64,000 nucleotides of DNA from Homalodisca vitripennis (Eukaryota > Arthropoda > Insecta > Hemiptera > Cicadellidae): assembly GCF_021130785.1 (NCBI RefSeq), contig NW_025777976.1, positions 18,049 to 82,048 of the forward strand. Direction: 5' to 3'. The stretch's first letter is position 1. The number at the start of each line of letters is the position of its first letter. The position numbers were made by a program, and so were the translations under genes. The notes beneath the pieces were generated by a model. The model saw only the letters and a list, made by a program, of their open reading frames with translations. It did no database searches and was not told where the DNA came from. Below, in pieces: positions 25,590 to 37,451 of this stretch.

Positions 25590-26290
25590 TAGCGTAAGAT
25601 TAGAAAAGGCCTTTCCTAGTGAAGTGAGTAAACAATCATCCTTAATATTACAATACAGAATCGAGCAATACTAAGACAACCATCTAAGGCAGTAACCGTG
25701 TCAGTGTGGTTACCTCCGGTTATTGCGAGACAAATTATCCTTAGAATTCAGGCCAGTCTACCTAAGTAAGAGTATTTAACCACCAGACAACAGCCCCAAA
25801 CGTTAGTCCAGGTCTTATCCCGGAGATATAAAGTCACTACAAAACTCAGGCTCTTAACCACAAGACTCTCCGATTGAAAGCCTGAACTGCATTAATAACT
25901 ATATTCCCCTCGCCACACCTCTTCAGTTGTGGAGGTCAACAGCAACATTTAGAACTTAACTTGAGACAAAATCTCGATAGTAAAGCCTCCTTGGCAAGAA
26001 GGACCGATGGCTCCAAATGATGCCCTTCTCCAAAGTTGACAAGGGCAGCCTGGGCCTGGTTAACACAAATACTATTCTATTACTCCAGTTTACTGCTTCA
26101 TTTAGGGTTCTATTAAGGTTATTAGACGTGACTGAAATTTTGAATTTACCAGTCACAAGAATTATAATTTTATCTCATCTGCATACACCTGTGCAAAAAG
26201 ACCTCAACTGTTACAAACCTAAACCTGTCGTCCATAACTAGGAGAAAGGACGCCATCGTGAAGAGAGCCTTAAGTGGTTCTTTCACTGAT
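25590..26290 (-). pseudogene. Decayed LINE reverse transcriptase relic
   Basis: Read on the minus strand through several stops and frameshifts, this resembles the second half of a non-LTR reverse transcriptase. A VYADEI at about 26,190 stands for the catalytic YADD box. It is followed by a GKF...TVS-like stretch, then an NW segment and, nearer 25,700, a LRI...L.ITG stretch that is usual after the palm domain. The same relic lies at 56,760-57,345 in A', which keeps GLEPKLLQWLYISRTRPGL in one frame. It is inactive. It was present before A and A' separated. Exact ends and clade are not resolved. Confidence 0.55.
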
Positions 26291-26999
26291 CCTTTCACCC
26301 GTGGGTTTAACGTTTCTACATAAGTAGGAATTTAATATATAATTTATTTATGTACTGTTGAATGTTAAATGTACATGGAAATTTTAGTTAATTAATGCTG
26401 GAAATATAGTATCTGGAAAGTGTGAAAAATTATTACAGTAAGGTGTCAATGAATTAGATTTCATACACATTTTGTATCAGTTTCTTGGTAAAAAGGATAT
26501 TAAATTTACCCATTGTTCATTGCTTAAAAGTTTTCTTGGAATTAAAACATGCTGAGAATTGTTTTCATTATTACATTAAAAAAAAATCAGAACATGTTTT
26601 ATAGTTTAAGAGATTTTGTAATACAAATAGTCAAAACGGTCATCACATTGAACTCTATTGCTTCAAGGACTTAAAACTAACGGAATTACACGTTTGTAAA
26701 GGTTTATACTAATAATCACTTGTTTCTGACTAATAATAAGTGCTTTATATCCTGATGTGTTTAAATGCTAATCTCAGAACTAAAACGATTAATAGGCGAC
26801 TTATAATATATAATAAATGAATGAAAAGTAAAACTCGCTGGAAAATTCTAAAATTTATTGATACTGTTAAGAAATCTACATTATATAGAGGTTGCGTACT
26901 GGAGCCATTCTGGTATTGCTATATTTTACGAGCGTGTCCTCACGATTTAGAAGTTCAACAGACGCATTTGTATATGAATGATTTATTCTAGTTTACCAC
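26291..26999. other. AT-rich stretch absent from A'
   Basis: Part of the 2.7-kb block between the LINE relic and 28,985 that A' lacks. About 26,845-26,880 resembles 13,745-13,780 (tttattgatactgtta). No gene seen. Confidence 0.4.
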
Positions 27000-27124
27000 G
27001 ACACGGAAGTTAAATTATTATTAGTGATAGCAAAGAATACTATTAGAAGTTGGAAATTACATTTAAGTAAGAAGTTTTATTACTGCATCATTTAAATTTG
27101 CTATGTCTTAATTCTTGTAATGAG

Positions 27125-28560
27125 GATCGTGCTCTGGTGAATGTTTACGTAACTAACGGAATGAGTTAGGACTGTAGGCTATATCTTTCTTTAAAATTAT
27201 TTCAAAACGTATTTTAAATTATTGAGTTTTAAACATCAAACGTGGTGTAGTTGTGGATTACTAATGTTAGTCAGGTAACGTACACTAATTTAAACTAAAA
27301 TTATTATTTACCCTAACAAAAAAAGTCCAAAAAGTTGCTTGAAGACGTACTTTAGAACATTCCTCTCGTAAAGTATTAAATATTTGTCATCAACTATGAA
27401 AAACAGTTCCAAAACTGCTTTGACGTTTGGAATATGGAAAATAATTTAACCCAATTATCACTGCACACTTTGGGTACAGAGAGGATTAAAACAGACTAAA
27501 CTCAAGTTTAGTAGCTTTGTATAAAGAAAATCAGTGAAAGTTTTTGAAAAATAAAATAAAATTCAACGAAATAATCTATATATATAAAAATGAATGTTTG
27601 TGTGTTTGTCCTTTATGGAATCGTAAACTATTTGACCGATCATTATGAAAATGTGTATGTATATGTATTTTTCGACGGAGAAGGTTTATATACTATGCCT
27701 CTTGATGTATCTCGCCACCAGACGGTGCTGCATTTGTTAAAAGTTTTTAAAGCGCCTGCACATTATAAAACTGTGATTACGAAACAGTTACGTATATTAA
27801 ATAGCAAAAAACTATTTTAAGGCGCTAAGCTTTGATGTATATTTGTCTTCAAAATACATTTCTGGTTGAATTGAGTGTTGGACCACTTTATAATAAAGTA
27901 CAAATACGTAGACAATGGCTATAAACATACACTTTTGACAGATTTTCTTGATCGTGGCAACAATACAAACTCTACATCATCGTTGGAAATATAATTCACT
28001 TGAACCAGAAGTGCACATACACGGGCAAAGCTTATGAAAAGCGTGCGAAGCCGCGGGAAACAGCTAGTACATTATATTTGAAACTTCTATTTCCTTAGAA
28101 ATTAGGTCGTTATATTATATAAACTTTTCATGTGTCTTGTGTTGTATTTAATAATCACTAAAACTAAACTGTAAATTGCTTTAGGTATCAAGAGTCATTA
28201 TTGGGAGAAATCGTGTTTAATCAGTATTAGAAGTAACGCATCCTTCTAAGTCCTAGTCCTCGTCCAGCTACAGACCATTACATTGTGCTACATGTGGTGA
28301 TTAGCTGACAGGTTACCAGTAGATCGAATATGAAGATGCTGACACGTAGTACTCTTAATACTATTTAACTATCTAAAACATTAAAATATCACAAATGTAG
28401 TGTTTGTATAGATATTAAATAATATTTGAGCGGAAACTGTTAATTACATTTCATATGGGTGTCTCATTCTTTGGCGCCTTTTTATCTAAAGGATACTACT
28501 AAAAATAAATTAATTTCTACTTGTCTAATCCCTCATACAAATAGAGAAACTATATATATG
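27125..28560 (+). repeat. Array unit U10 (type I), split by a Helitron
   Basis: Block a from about 27,125, anchor gggtacagagaggattaaaa at 27,472, hexamer box at about 28,250 (aagtcctagtcctcgtcc), block c at about 28,400-28,560. The distance from anchor to box is enlarged by the 493-bp Helitron. Confidence 0.65.
27575..28067 (+). mobile_element. Non-autonomous Helitron
   Basis: Starts TCTATATATATAAAAATGAA and ends gccgcgggaaacagCTAG, inserted between A (27,574) and T (28,068) with no target-site duplication. These are the TC...CTAG ends and A/T target expected of Helitrons. The 5' text is a common insect Helitron start. The paralog D' reads gaaataacagatataaa at about 40,231, an unfilled site. 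At 493 bp it has no Rep or helicase coding. The 76-codon frame at 27,590 is a shadow of the terminal sequence. Confidence 0.85.
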
Positions 28561-28690
28561 TCATAAGTTATTCACTATGATATAATTTTATAATGGTATT
28601 TTGGAATGGTTACTTTGCAAATATCCCTCTGGGAATTACATTTTAGGGTGAAATATTACTTATGTATACTGTTCATTTCAGATATTTACT

Positions 28691-29784
28691 GCTGTTCTAT
28701 AAATAATCTACAAAGCGGATCATCTCTAAATAAGATGAGTCTATGGAGATGTTCTTACTCATAACGGGAATCCCGTGAATATGCATACCCTTGTACACAG
28801 AGAGACTACTTCTACTCAATGGCTTTAGCAGGTCGTCGAAAATAAGATTTATAGAGATTAGAAGTAATGCTATCGAAGCCCCAAAAGAGTTTTTTTTTAA
28901 ATTCTAACCAATAACAAGTATTTTAGGACAATATCTAAAACATTTATTATTCAGTATAATAAAAGTAATCTATGTATTTATTTAAGCCTGGACAATCGAT
29001 AGTCTTAAAAAAGAAGATAATACACTACTGCAGGTGTTGCAAAATACTTTTTTCACACAAATCGAACACTAGCTCCTTGGTAAAATAAAATCCTACAATT
29101 TAGTACAAACAAGTTAATTGTTTGGCTTTTCTAAAACGTGTTGTGAACTGTCCTTATATTTAGATTTTTGTGAGAGTTCTCGTTTTCATAAGAGGGAGAT
29201 AAAAAGACAGCAACACAATTGTTTAAGAAAACTTTATTAACAAAGTTACACACTCATACAGTTAACAGGTACACTGTTATGTACACTGTCAGGTACAAAG
29301 TTACACCCCCTAAAGGTTTTAACAACGTTCAATTTTCATCAAAATATCAGTTCTTGTTTATACCTTTTGGGTGGATCTTCCATATCGGATGTTGTTGATA
29401 ACATTTGATAACTCTAATGCTTAAACTGAAACTAAACGGATGTTAATAATAATCATTAATTAAGAATATATAATAAACAAGAAATAAATTTCTTTGGTTA
29501 GTTGTATGATTTAATAATACTCTTATTCTATTAATATATTTGTTGTTTACAACATTATTAAAGTAGTTTACTCCAGTAATGTTCCCTCTGGATTTAGCAG
29601 TTCAGCTCGACGCATTATTCTCCACATCGACTCTTTTTATTTTGTTTAAAAAATTATAATATTATTTGTAATTACTTACAGTAAAAAATTGAATATTTTT
29701 AGTTATATTGGAACCTAATCAGGCGTTTCTATTACTTTATAACGTCAAATTCCTCTTCTATTATTTAATATTCTGTAGAAGAGA
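28691..29784 (+). repeat. A-segment sequence shared with A'
   Basis: From about 28,985 this matches 57,340 onward: agtcttaaaaaagaagataat, tagctccttggtaaaa, and gacagcaacacaattgttta. 28,691-28,985 belongs to the block missing from A'. No gene seen. Confidence 0.55.
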
Positions 29785-30560
29785 GATCTGGTGTTCTTTT
29801 AGGAAACTATTTGAATAATGTAAAAATTATAGACCATATTTCTGTTATAAACTCCATAAAATATGTTTCTATATTTATTGAATTTATAAAACCAAACGTA
29901 ATTTGTTAAGGCATTTTAATCGTTGTCAGCTAGCATACACCTACTTAAACTCATTTAAATATTGATCATATTTGAACATGCCGGAAATAATGTTGTAAGA
30001 CATAAGTTATAAAATGCTTTTCGTAAACACATCTCTTATCCATTAGGCCAAAACTGCTTATAAATTACTATGATGTAAGTCTTGTCGGGATAGTGATTGT
30101 TAACATATTATCTCTGTGCGCATTTGGTACAGAGAGGATTAAACACAACTTAGTATACTAATTTAATAGCTTTCCTATATAAATAAAATTGATTAGGAAA
30201 TAATATTAGAATATAGAAGTTTAAGTTCCTATGCAACCCAGAAATTATTACAAACAAGCTAAATTATGTCAGTGTTTTTGTAGAGAATAAGAGTCTAGGA
30301 TGTAAACTACTTGGTGTATCAAGAGATAAAGGAAAATATATCTAAATATTAAAAGTAACTTATACATGTGTTTCCTGATCCTGGACCTGGACCTGGTCCT
30401 GCTTCTGGCCATTACATCATGTTCCTGGTGGTGCTACATTGAAGTGCACCTAGTTGGCGCCACATAAAACTTTTAACTGAATTAAAAATATGTAAACTCA
30501 TGTATCCTCCTTTGTTTCTCAATAAATGTGCTTAATTGTCTCTATTAGTAGTATCCTCAG
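29785..30560 (+). repeat. Array unit U11 (type I)
   Basis: Block a from about 29,785 (agagatctggtgttcttttag), anchor tggtacagagaggattaaac at about 30,117, hexamer tract of five repeats at 30,375-30,402, weak block c at about 30,505. It is the empty-site partner of U19 for both LINE insertions there. Confidence 0.65.
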
Positions 30561-30650
30561 AATTAGTACGTTAAACCATGCTAATAAAATAAATGTTGCA
30601 TAAATATTTATGGTTTGGTTAGTATGCTTTAATATACTAGTTATGAGGAC

Positions 30651-31649
30651 AGAAATTATATAAAAAAACATACATCTACCCAAAAATCAATTGTTATGGA
30701 AGTTGCCAAAAACCCTTGTAATTGAAATTAATATTATTTAACCCAATACCATTTGCACTACCTTAAATTAGAATATATAGGAGCTTTATATTACTTCTTA
30801 CTATAGTTTTTTTCTGTATATTATAGTCAGAAATATTTCAACAGTAATATTTTGAAAGCTTTTAATTATAAGTCACTTTAATTTTTGCGGATCGTTTAGC
30901 AATTACTCACCGTAGGGTTAGCGAAGCCTATCATCTAAGAGACCGATACATCTCTCTTTTGAATGTCTTCTAACAGGATAACCTGACAATTAGTTAAGTA
31001 ATAAATTAAAATTTCAAATTTATATTAATTTTAAATGGTATTTTATGCGATTTAACAATTATATTCTTAACGTAGCCTGTTACGCTGATACGTGCTCTGG
31101 ATTATTCCTATTTTTAAAAGAAAAATTATTTAATACTTGTTCGTAGATAAAGCTCATAAAATATTTGTAAACCTTTTCCTTTAAAAAGTATATTTATACT
31201 CATACTGAGTACCTCAATTTACGTTTTTAAGTATTTAACATAAAGAAATTCGGAGGGTTCAAGAAGAGCTATCCTATCCTTCCAACTAGTCCACGGTTTC
31301 GGTCATTTTATGAATCTCGAAAATCCCAATCATAGCTAGAAAATGAGATTTCCTAACTAAGAGTTTCCCAAATAAATTACAAAGTTTCAATTCATATTCT
31401 GCTTATCAGTGAACAATACTTGATCATAACATCAAGTATACAACAATAATTTACTACGTAATACATTACACAAGTTGTAGTCTTTAACTAATTTTGAGAC
31501 TTCTGCTACATTTTTACAATATTTTTATACTCTTTTGGATTGCAGCTTAAGTGTCAATGTACAGCGCAAAATAAGAAACCTGGAGTAAATTTGGGTTATA
31601 CGTGTTGCACGAATAGCTTCGTACTAATTGTGTATTATCAAAATATTTA
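30651..31649. other. AT-rich stretch, nothing recognised
   Basis: A fragment at about 30,890-30,950 (ggttagcgaagcctatcatc) resembles the candidate repeat at 8,650. No gene seen. Confidence 0.35.
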
Positions 31650-32454
31650 ATTAAACTTAAAATAATTATTAAATTTATAAGAGCGTAATATTAGCTTGTA
31701 ACTCTCGGTAGTTTTATTTCCAACAAATTTTAAGTTTGCTCCTAAAAGGAAACATATGTATTATATTTTAATGTCAGACAGACTTTTTGAAATATTTTGT
31801 TTCTTTTCATATTAAATAATGGAACTTTCTAGCTATATAAAGCTTATATTTAGTGGTCTAATCCATAAAAACTTTTTGGGTGTTTTTGTACTTCCTTATC
31901 TAGTGTATATAAAAAAGACTGCTAAAATATTCCAAACAGTAAATTACTAACAATAGCTGCATGTTTATCATGAGAAAACCTATCAGCTATCTCCGCCTGA
32001 TTACTCACTCTGTCCCACTTCTCATTGAGTAATGTTTCATAACTTCAGCCTAATTAACCGACTCAATTTACTCGCCGACTCAAGTAATTACACAAAAAAT
32101 GTCCCGAAGATTAGAGCAATGAGTAATTTAAATTAAAGATTTTTACCTTTTCTTAATAATAACTTTTGATTTGTTACGTACTCCAAGAGCATTTTCGTAT
32201 ATTAGGAGGTGTTAATGTACAGTACTTTTATGTATCCATTGTAATCACAAACAAAGCTGCTAGAAATAACACAACCTACAATTATTTAAATATGTTCACT
32301 AATGTTCTCGATAACGATTAATTATACTTTGGCATGAAACCGAGTTATGTTATTATGCGTAGTTTAAATGAAATTTAAAGAGGAAAATGGAATCTAATAA
32401 GTTTTTTCTATAACTGTATCACTTAAATTATTAATTTGTAATCTATTTTAAATT

Positions 32455-33420
32455 GGAAGAGGACTCTAGTGGTAATCTCAGTAACTAATTGGATAAATTA
32501 AATATGATAAACTACATCTCTCTACAAATCTGGGGAAAATCGTTATTTAAGTATTAAGTTTTAACTATATAACGCGATAAAGTTTAATATTTTAGTCCTA
32601 TGTCAGCTAGCATTCACTAATTTTAACTTAGGGTAAATATTTTAACATAAGTTAAAATATTTACCCTACTTTAAAATGCTTGAAAAATTCTCTTTAGAGA
32701 TTTAAAAGTAAATAATTCTCTTAGTAATCTTTACACTTTTTAAAGAGATATATAAATGGATCTTATAGAAAGATCTGGAATTTCGATAATGTATACATAT
32801 TATAAACTGATTCTTTTTGTACGCTTACAGTACCAAAAGAGTTAAAAACTCTAAATCACAAGTTCTCTTATTATTTGTTAATTATCATAATTCTCACGAA
32901 ACAATAATAAACTTAATGTAAAATTCCTTAAAGAATTAGGAAATCATTTGATGCTGTGGTTAAAAATAGCACAAAATAGGAAGTAAATTGCTTTTGGTGA
33001 GACAAATACTGAGAGCAGAAACTAAGATTTATAAATAATTAAAGTAACTCATATCTAAGTCCTTGTGCTGATCCTGGTCTTTTTAATCACACTATTGGTG
33101 TATATGTTTCACGTCCTGCGTTTCGAACAACTTTGAACAATCTGAACCATGAAAAGTCCTGGCCTTTGTCAAGCTTTATCATCGCATTATGTTCTTGATC
33201 ATGCTTCCCCAACACAAAGTGGTATGAAATCATCGACTTTTGTAAACGGCACTTCTTAACTAATCGAAAACATTGAAATACCTGGGGTTTCCATGGATTT
33301 AAAAATATATAGACAGCTGCGTATGTTTAAATTTTTAATTTTTGTTTTATTTTTACCTTCACCTGCTTGTTTACGTTACTACTAATTACAGACATTATTC
33401 ATACACACATCCTAAATACA
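32455..33420 (+). repeat. Array unit U12 (type II)
   Basis: Block a from about 32,455, anchor cagtaccaaaagagttaaaa at about 32,828, double box at 33,058 and 33,152, block c at about 33,285-33,420 (gtttccatggatttaaaaat). Contains the small hairpin at 32,629-32,668. Confidence 0.65.
32629..32668. other. Perfect 18-bp hairpin, 4-nt loop
   Basis: tagggtaaatattttaac, loop ataa, then its exact reverse complement. The right arm is the normal unit text (aaatatttaccctac). The left arm is a local inverted copy of it. B' and other units have only the right-arm sequence here. Confidence 0.9.
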
Positions 33421-34950
33421 AAAATAATATGTTGGCCATCCTAGAGAATGGTTTATATAATAAATTATTATCGCTTGGATATAATATCAACAGACAGTAT
33501 TCGATGATGCTATTTTATTGTTAATTAGTATATCTGTAACTAAAAAACACTTAGATTTGAGTAAAATTTTCGCTTTGATTTATATAATTCAATATATTCA
33601 ATAGGCTATATTGCAGTGCTCTGAAACTGCAATTGTGTAGTTATCTGGTAAATAGGTTACTATTTTAATAAATAAAAAAAACATAACTACAAAAATCGGT
33701 GAGATGTTGATGAATAAATATAATTTAATATAGTTTTTAAATAGTCTGAGGTGATTTACCTTCAGTTTTTAACTCGTGTAAAAGATTGAAAGCATGTAAA
33801 CTATTTTCATATCTAATATGAAGTTATCAAACCTCTGTTATAACATTAGTACTGTTGTCGCATTGGCTTAATGAACTCTTCAAAATTATTGTTTAGTTGA
33901 CATTTATTACCTTCCTGTACTTTAACACAAGATCACTTTAATATTATAAATCAAGTTAGAAAAGTGAAATGTTGTATTGTTTTATAAAATAAAGATTAAA
34001 TATCACACATCTAAATATACATGTGATATTTTTAAATAAATAACCATATTAGAGAAGGTTACATATAAGGAGCTATTATATACTCTAGGTTAGCTTAAAA
34101 GGTTGAATGGAGACCATATCCGCAAAGGACGTAAAATTCTTTCACTAAATACATTCTTTCTTTTTATGAAGAAACCACTTCCATTTAGAAAATGCTTTGA
34201 GATATTTGAAGTAAACAGTATTCAGTCACTTGACTCTCAAAAAATCGTTGTTTTAGATACGATAAAAAATTAATATTTTTTCTCGATTTAAGGTACTGTT
34301 ACATTTTGACCTATAACTCTGTAAAAATAAAAACATAAAACTAATAAATTCTTAAATTTTATACTCCACAAATACAATAACAGGATTGAACTTGTTAAAA
34401 CTTATGAAACAGTGTTTTTTCCTTTGGGATAAATACTATTTATTTTTATTCATGCCTTATTACTCAATATTTTTTTCATACACAATTCAAAGACCTGACT
34501 TAGTATAACTTATTGATTTTTATTCAAAATAAAATTCCATGTGTAGATATTCATAAAAAAATATTCATAAAAAAATTGACACTCATAACTCACACAATTA
34601 TCGAAAAAAGCAAAATTTTCTGTCAAATTATTTAATATACAAGTGAATATATTAAATAATCCAATGTTAAAAATACTAACTGGTATTGCTAGAACCGATA
34701 AACCGCGCAGTGTAAGATTTTGGACTTTGGGTATGACATAGAAAGAGACCACAGTTTCATAACCTGTGTGTGACCAGACACAGTGTTTGTCAGTACCAAT
34801 GACCTTTGACTCTTCTCCTCCACAAAGGTCAGAAGCCCATGAGAATGGGCGTAATAAGCCTTAAGAGGGGATCTGCCTCTACTCTTTTATAACAAAATTT
34901 GAATGCGCGGCATGTTTTGCAACAATTTAAGCACACTGAGTTAAATGGCT

Positions 34951-36267
34951 ACTATAGGTACTTAATTGTACGCTGCACCTCACTGCCTGGTTAGATATTT
35001 TGTTATGTATATTATGATTGATTGGAAGTTAACTTTACACACTTTCTCGTTACTTTGGGATGTTTTAAGACGTCTTTTTTAAGCTATTTACTAGTTTAGG
35101 AGCTACATACTACTGTAGTTTTCACAATAATTGTCACGTTTTGAGATGTTAAAACCTATTTTTGTCATTCCAAATGGAATAAAAAACTAAATACATTATT
35201 GTTAAGAAGAATAATAATATTGTTTACTGTTTATATTATTAAACTTAATTGGAAATGAATAAAAGGCTAACATGAGTATTATAAATTGAAATGAATTCAA
35301 ATACACTACAACTGACAACTGAGTCAGGTCGTAATAGTACAACCTTATATCTTTTGAAACATTACTGTGATAGCATCATGACATTGCACATTAATACTAT
35401 AGGTAAAGTACTACAATCCCTTTGATAAAATACCTTATTTTTCTTCCTATCAAGGGACGGTCCATAAGGAGTTAGCAGAAAATATAAAATGAGAGAATAT
35501 ATCGAGTAGTACATCAAATTAAAGTTTTCTATTCGGATACACCGATAGTAGCTCAGATGAAATGGATATTATAGACTATTTAGTCTTGTGTTCTACCTTA
35601 TATACAAAACGCATTTCTTCTCGAGCTATACATAAAAGCATACCCTATGGTTTTCACTGCATTCAGAGTTCATAGGTAGGATATGCATGTCTTAGTAGTG
35701 GTTACATCTTAAACAATTATTATGTTGTTAAATTTATGTTTAGAACACACAGTAATCTGAAAACACACCATAAACACTTTTAATCCAACGTTAAATTTTT
35801 TTAGAATGGTTTTACTGACGAATTTTCAAAGAACGAATAGAAATTTTCCAACAAATGTCAAAGGATTGTAACACATGTGGTCAGCGGAACTCGTTTTAAT
35901 TTATATTTTGTAACCTCAACTGTTATCAAAAAAAGCATTTTTAACTTAATTGTTACTGAAGAACGATCTGCGATTTCTTATCATTTATAAAAACTAAACT
36001 ATTACTTATACTATTAAAATTATTAGCTAGAAATATACAAACTTTAACTACCTGTTTTATAAATTAAACCTTAATTATATATATATATAAAACAGTTATT
36101 CGTTCTTGTATATTGTAATCTCTTCTGTTTAAGACTTGTTAGAAGAGCTCTGTTATCATAATAATTTAAATGGTAAATTGTTAACATTTATGAATGTATT
36201 TCATTCAACTGTTACTACATCAAGAGTCACATCAGAATAAAATATATATGTGTATATATATATATAC
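34951..36267. other. AT-rich stretch with a possible foldback relic
   Basis: About 35,450-35,560 (agggacggtccataaggagt, then catcaaattaaag) resembles the subterminal part of the 40,963 transposon (gggggacggtccacaaggag). A short block a start (agaagagctctgtta) is at 36,140. A TA run at 36,244-36,267 leads into the next element. No gene seen. Confidence 0.4.
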
Positions 36268-37036
36268 AGGGTGTCCAAAAAGTCCCGGGTCGGTTAAATA
36301 TTTTTCAAAATATTTAAAATAGAGCTGCAAAACCTTACACAAAGTTACTGGAAATAAAAATCTATTTTATCACATATTAATTAATCCGTTACTTCCTCAG
36401 GGGGGCGGTCAGGAGTCAGAAAGTAGAAAATCTTAAATGTAAGCATAGGTTGATATGCATATCAAATTTTAGGTTTTTATTAGTAGAGTACAGAGCCGCA
36501 AACCCTACCTCAAACGGAAAACCGAGTCAAAAATGACAGCCGTTCAAAGATGGCTAGAGTTTGCAACTTAGGTCAATGTTAAAAGATACACTCCTAGCGG
36601 ACCGCCCCCCCCTGAGGAAGTAGCGGATCAGTGAATATGTGATAAAATAGATGTTTATGTCCAGTAACTTTGTGTAAGGTTTTGCAGCTCTATTTAAAAT
36701 ATTTTGAAAAATATTTAACCGACCCGGGATTTTTGGACCCAAACTCTAGCCATCTTTGAACGGCTATAATGTTTGACTCGGTCATCCGTTTGAGGTCGGG
36801 TTTGCGGCTCTATACTCTACAAATAAAGACCTTTAATTTGATATGCATATAAACCTATGCTTACATTTAAGATTTTCTTCTGACTCCTAGCGGGCCGCCT
36901 CCCTGAAGAAGTAGCGGATCACTTACTATGTGAAAAAATAGATTTTTTTGTCAAGTAAATTTGTGTAAGGTTTTGAAGCTCTATTTTAAATATTTTGAAA
37001 AATATTTAACCGACCCGGGACTTTTTGGACAACCTG
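36268..37036. mobile_element. Foldback MITE, Tc1/mariner-like, 769 bp
   Basis: Ends CAGGGTGTCCAAAAAGTCCC and its near reverse complement, flanked by TA. The arms are long: about 300 bp on each side (36,268-36,567 and 36,738-37,036). The middle contains a second, partial copy of the right arm, ending accgacccgggatttttgg at about 36,737. Subterminal text (ggtttgcggctct, ctcctagcgggccgcc, gaagtagcggatcac) matches the order of motifs in the 40,963 element, so the two are related. It has no transposase coding. The 62-codon minus frame at 36,554 is a shadow. Confidence 0.8.
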
Positions 37037-37070
37037 TATATAACTTCTAAATTAGAAAATAATGCGGAAC

Positions 37071-37451
37071 AACCTACAGTCTACAAGAACATACGTACGA
37101 CGGTGCTATCTCTGTAACATGTTCACTGTGTTATTTACACATATTCACAATGGGAGCACAAGACAATTTTGCCTATTAATCATATCCACAAATAGATAAC
37201 CTACAGTCTACAAGAACATACATACGACGGTGCTATCTCTGTAACATGTTCACTGTGTTATTTATACATATTCACAATGGGAGCACAAGACAATTTTGCC
37301 TATTAAACATATCCACAAATATATAACCTAAAGTCTACAAGAACATACATACGACGGTGCTATCTCTGTAACATGTTCACTGTGTTATTTACACATATTC
37401 ACAATGGGAGCACAAGACAATTTTGCCTATTAAACATATCTACAAATATAT
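37071..37451 (+). repeat. 3 x 127 bp tandem repeat
   Basis: Copies start at 37,071, 37,198 and 37,325 (aacctacagtctacaagaac) and the next phase at 37,452 is non-repeat. Period is exactly 127 with only a handful of differences. It begins 35 bp after the foldback element. Confidence 0.95.

Larger units (their letters stand above)
27000..28690 (+). repeat. Duplicated segment D
   Basis: Pairs with D' (39,670-40,830). Shared phrases include taatttgctatgtctta, atcaagagtcattatt, cgtccagctac and tggaatggttactttg. D carries the Helitron, D' does not. Confidence 0.7.
22060..30650 (+). repeat. Duplicated segment A
   Basis: Pairs with A' (54,205-62,400). Matched points: aagtttagctgacatattattc at about 22,085 and 54,216; block c at 23,014 and 55,122; aataggcgagtgtctcaatagg at about 24,413 and 55,899; the LINE relic at 25,600 and 56,770; agtcttaaaaaagaagataat at about 29,001 and 57,356; and the last hexamer box at 30,377 and 62,062. 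A holds a solo LTR and the whole D block with a Helitron, all absent from A'. Confidence 0.75.
31650..34950 (+). repeat. Duplicated segment B
   Basis: Pairs with B' (42,390-46,100) along its length: ggtagttttatttcc at 31,709 and 42,436; ctcgccgactcaagtaattac at 32,070 and 42,780; block c at 33,285 and 44,117; catatccgca at 34,116 and 44,971; gggcgtaataagcc at about 34,848 and 45,967. The offset grows from about 10.74 to 11.12 kb, so B' holds about 0.4 kb of net extra sequence. Confidence 0.75.

Noticed and set aside
27590..27820. 76-codon ORF
   Set aside because: It lies wholly in a non-autonomous Helitron whose 5' end gives such frames by chance.
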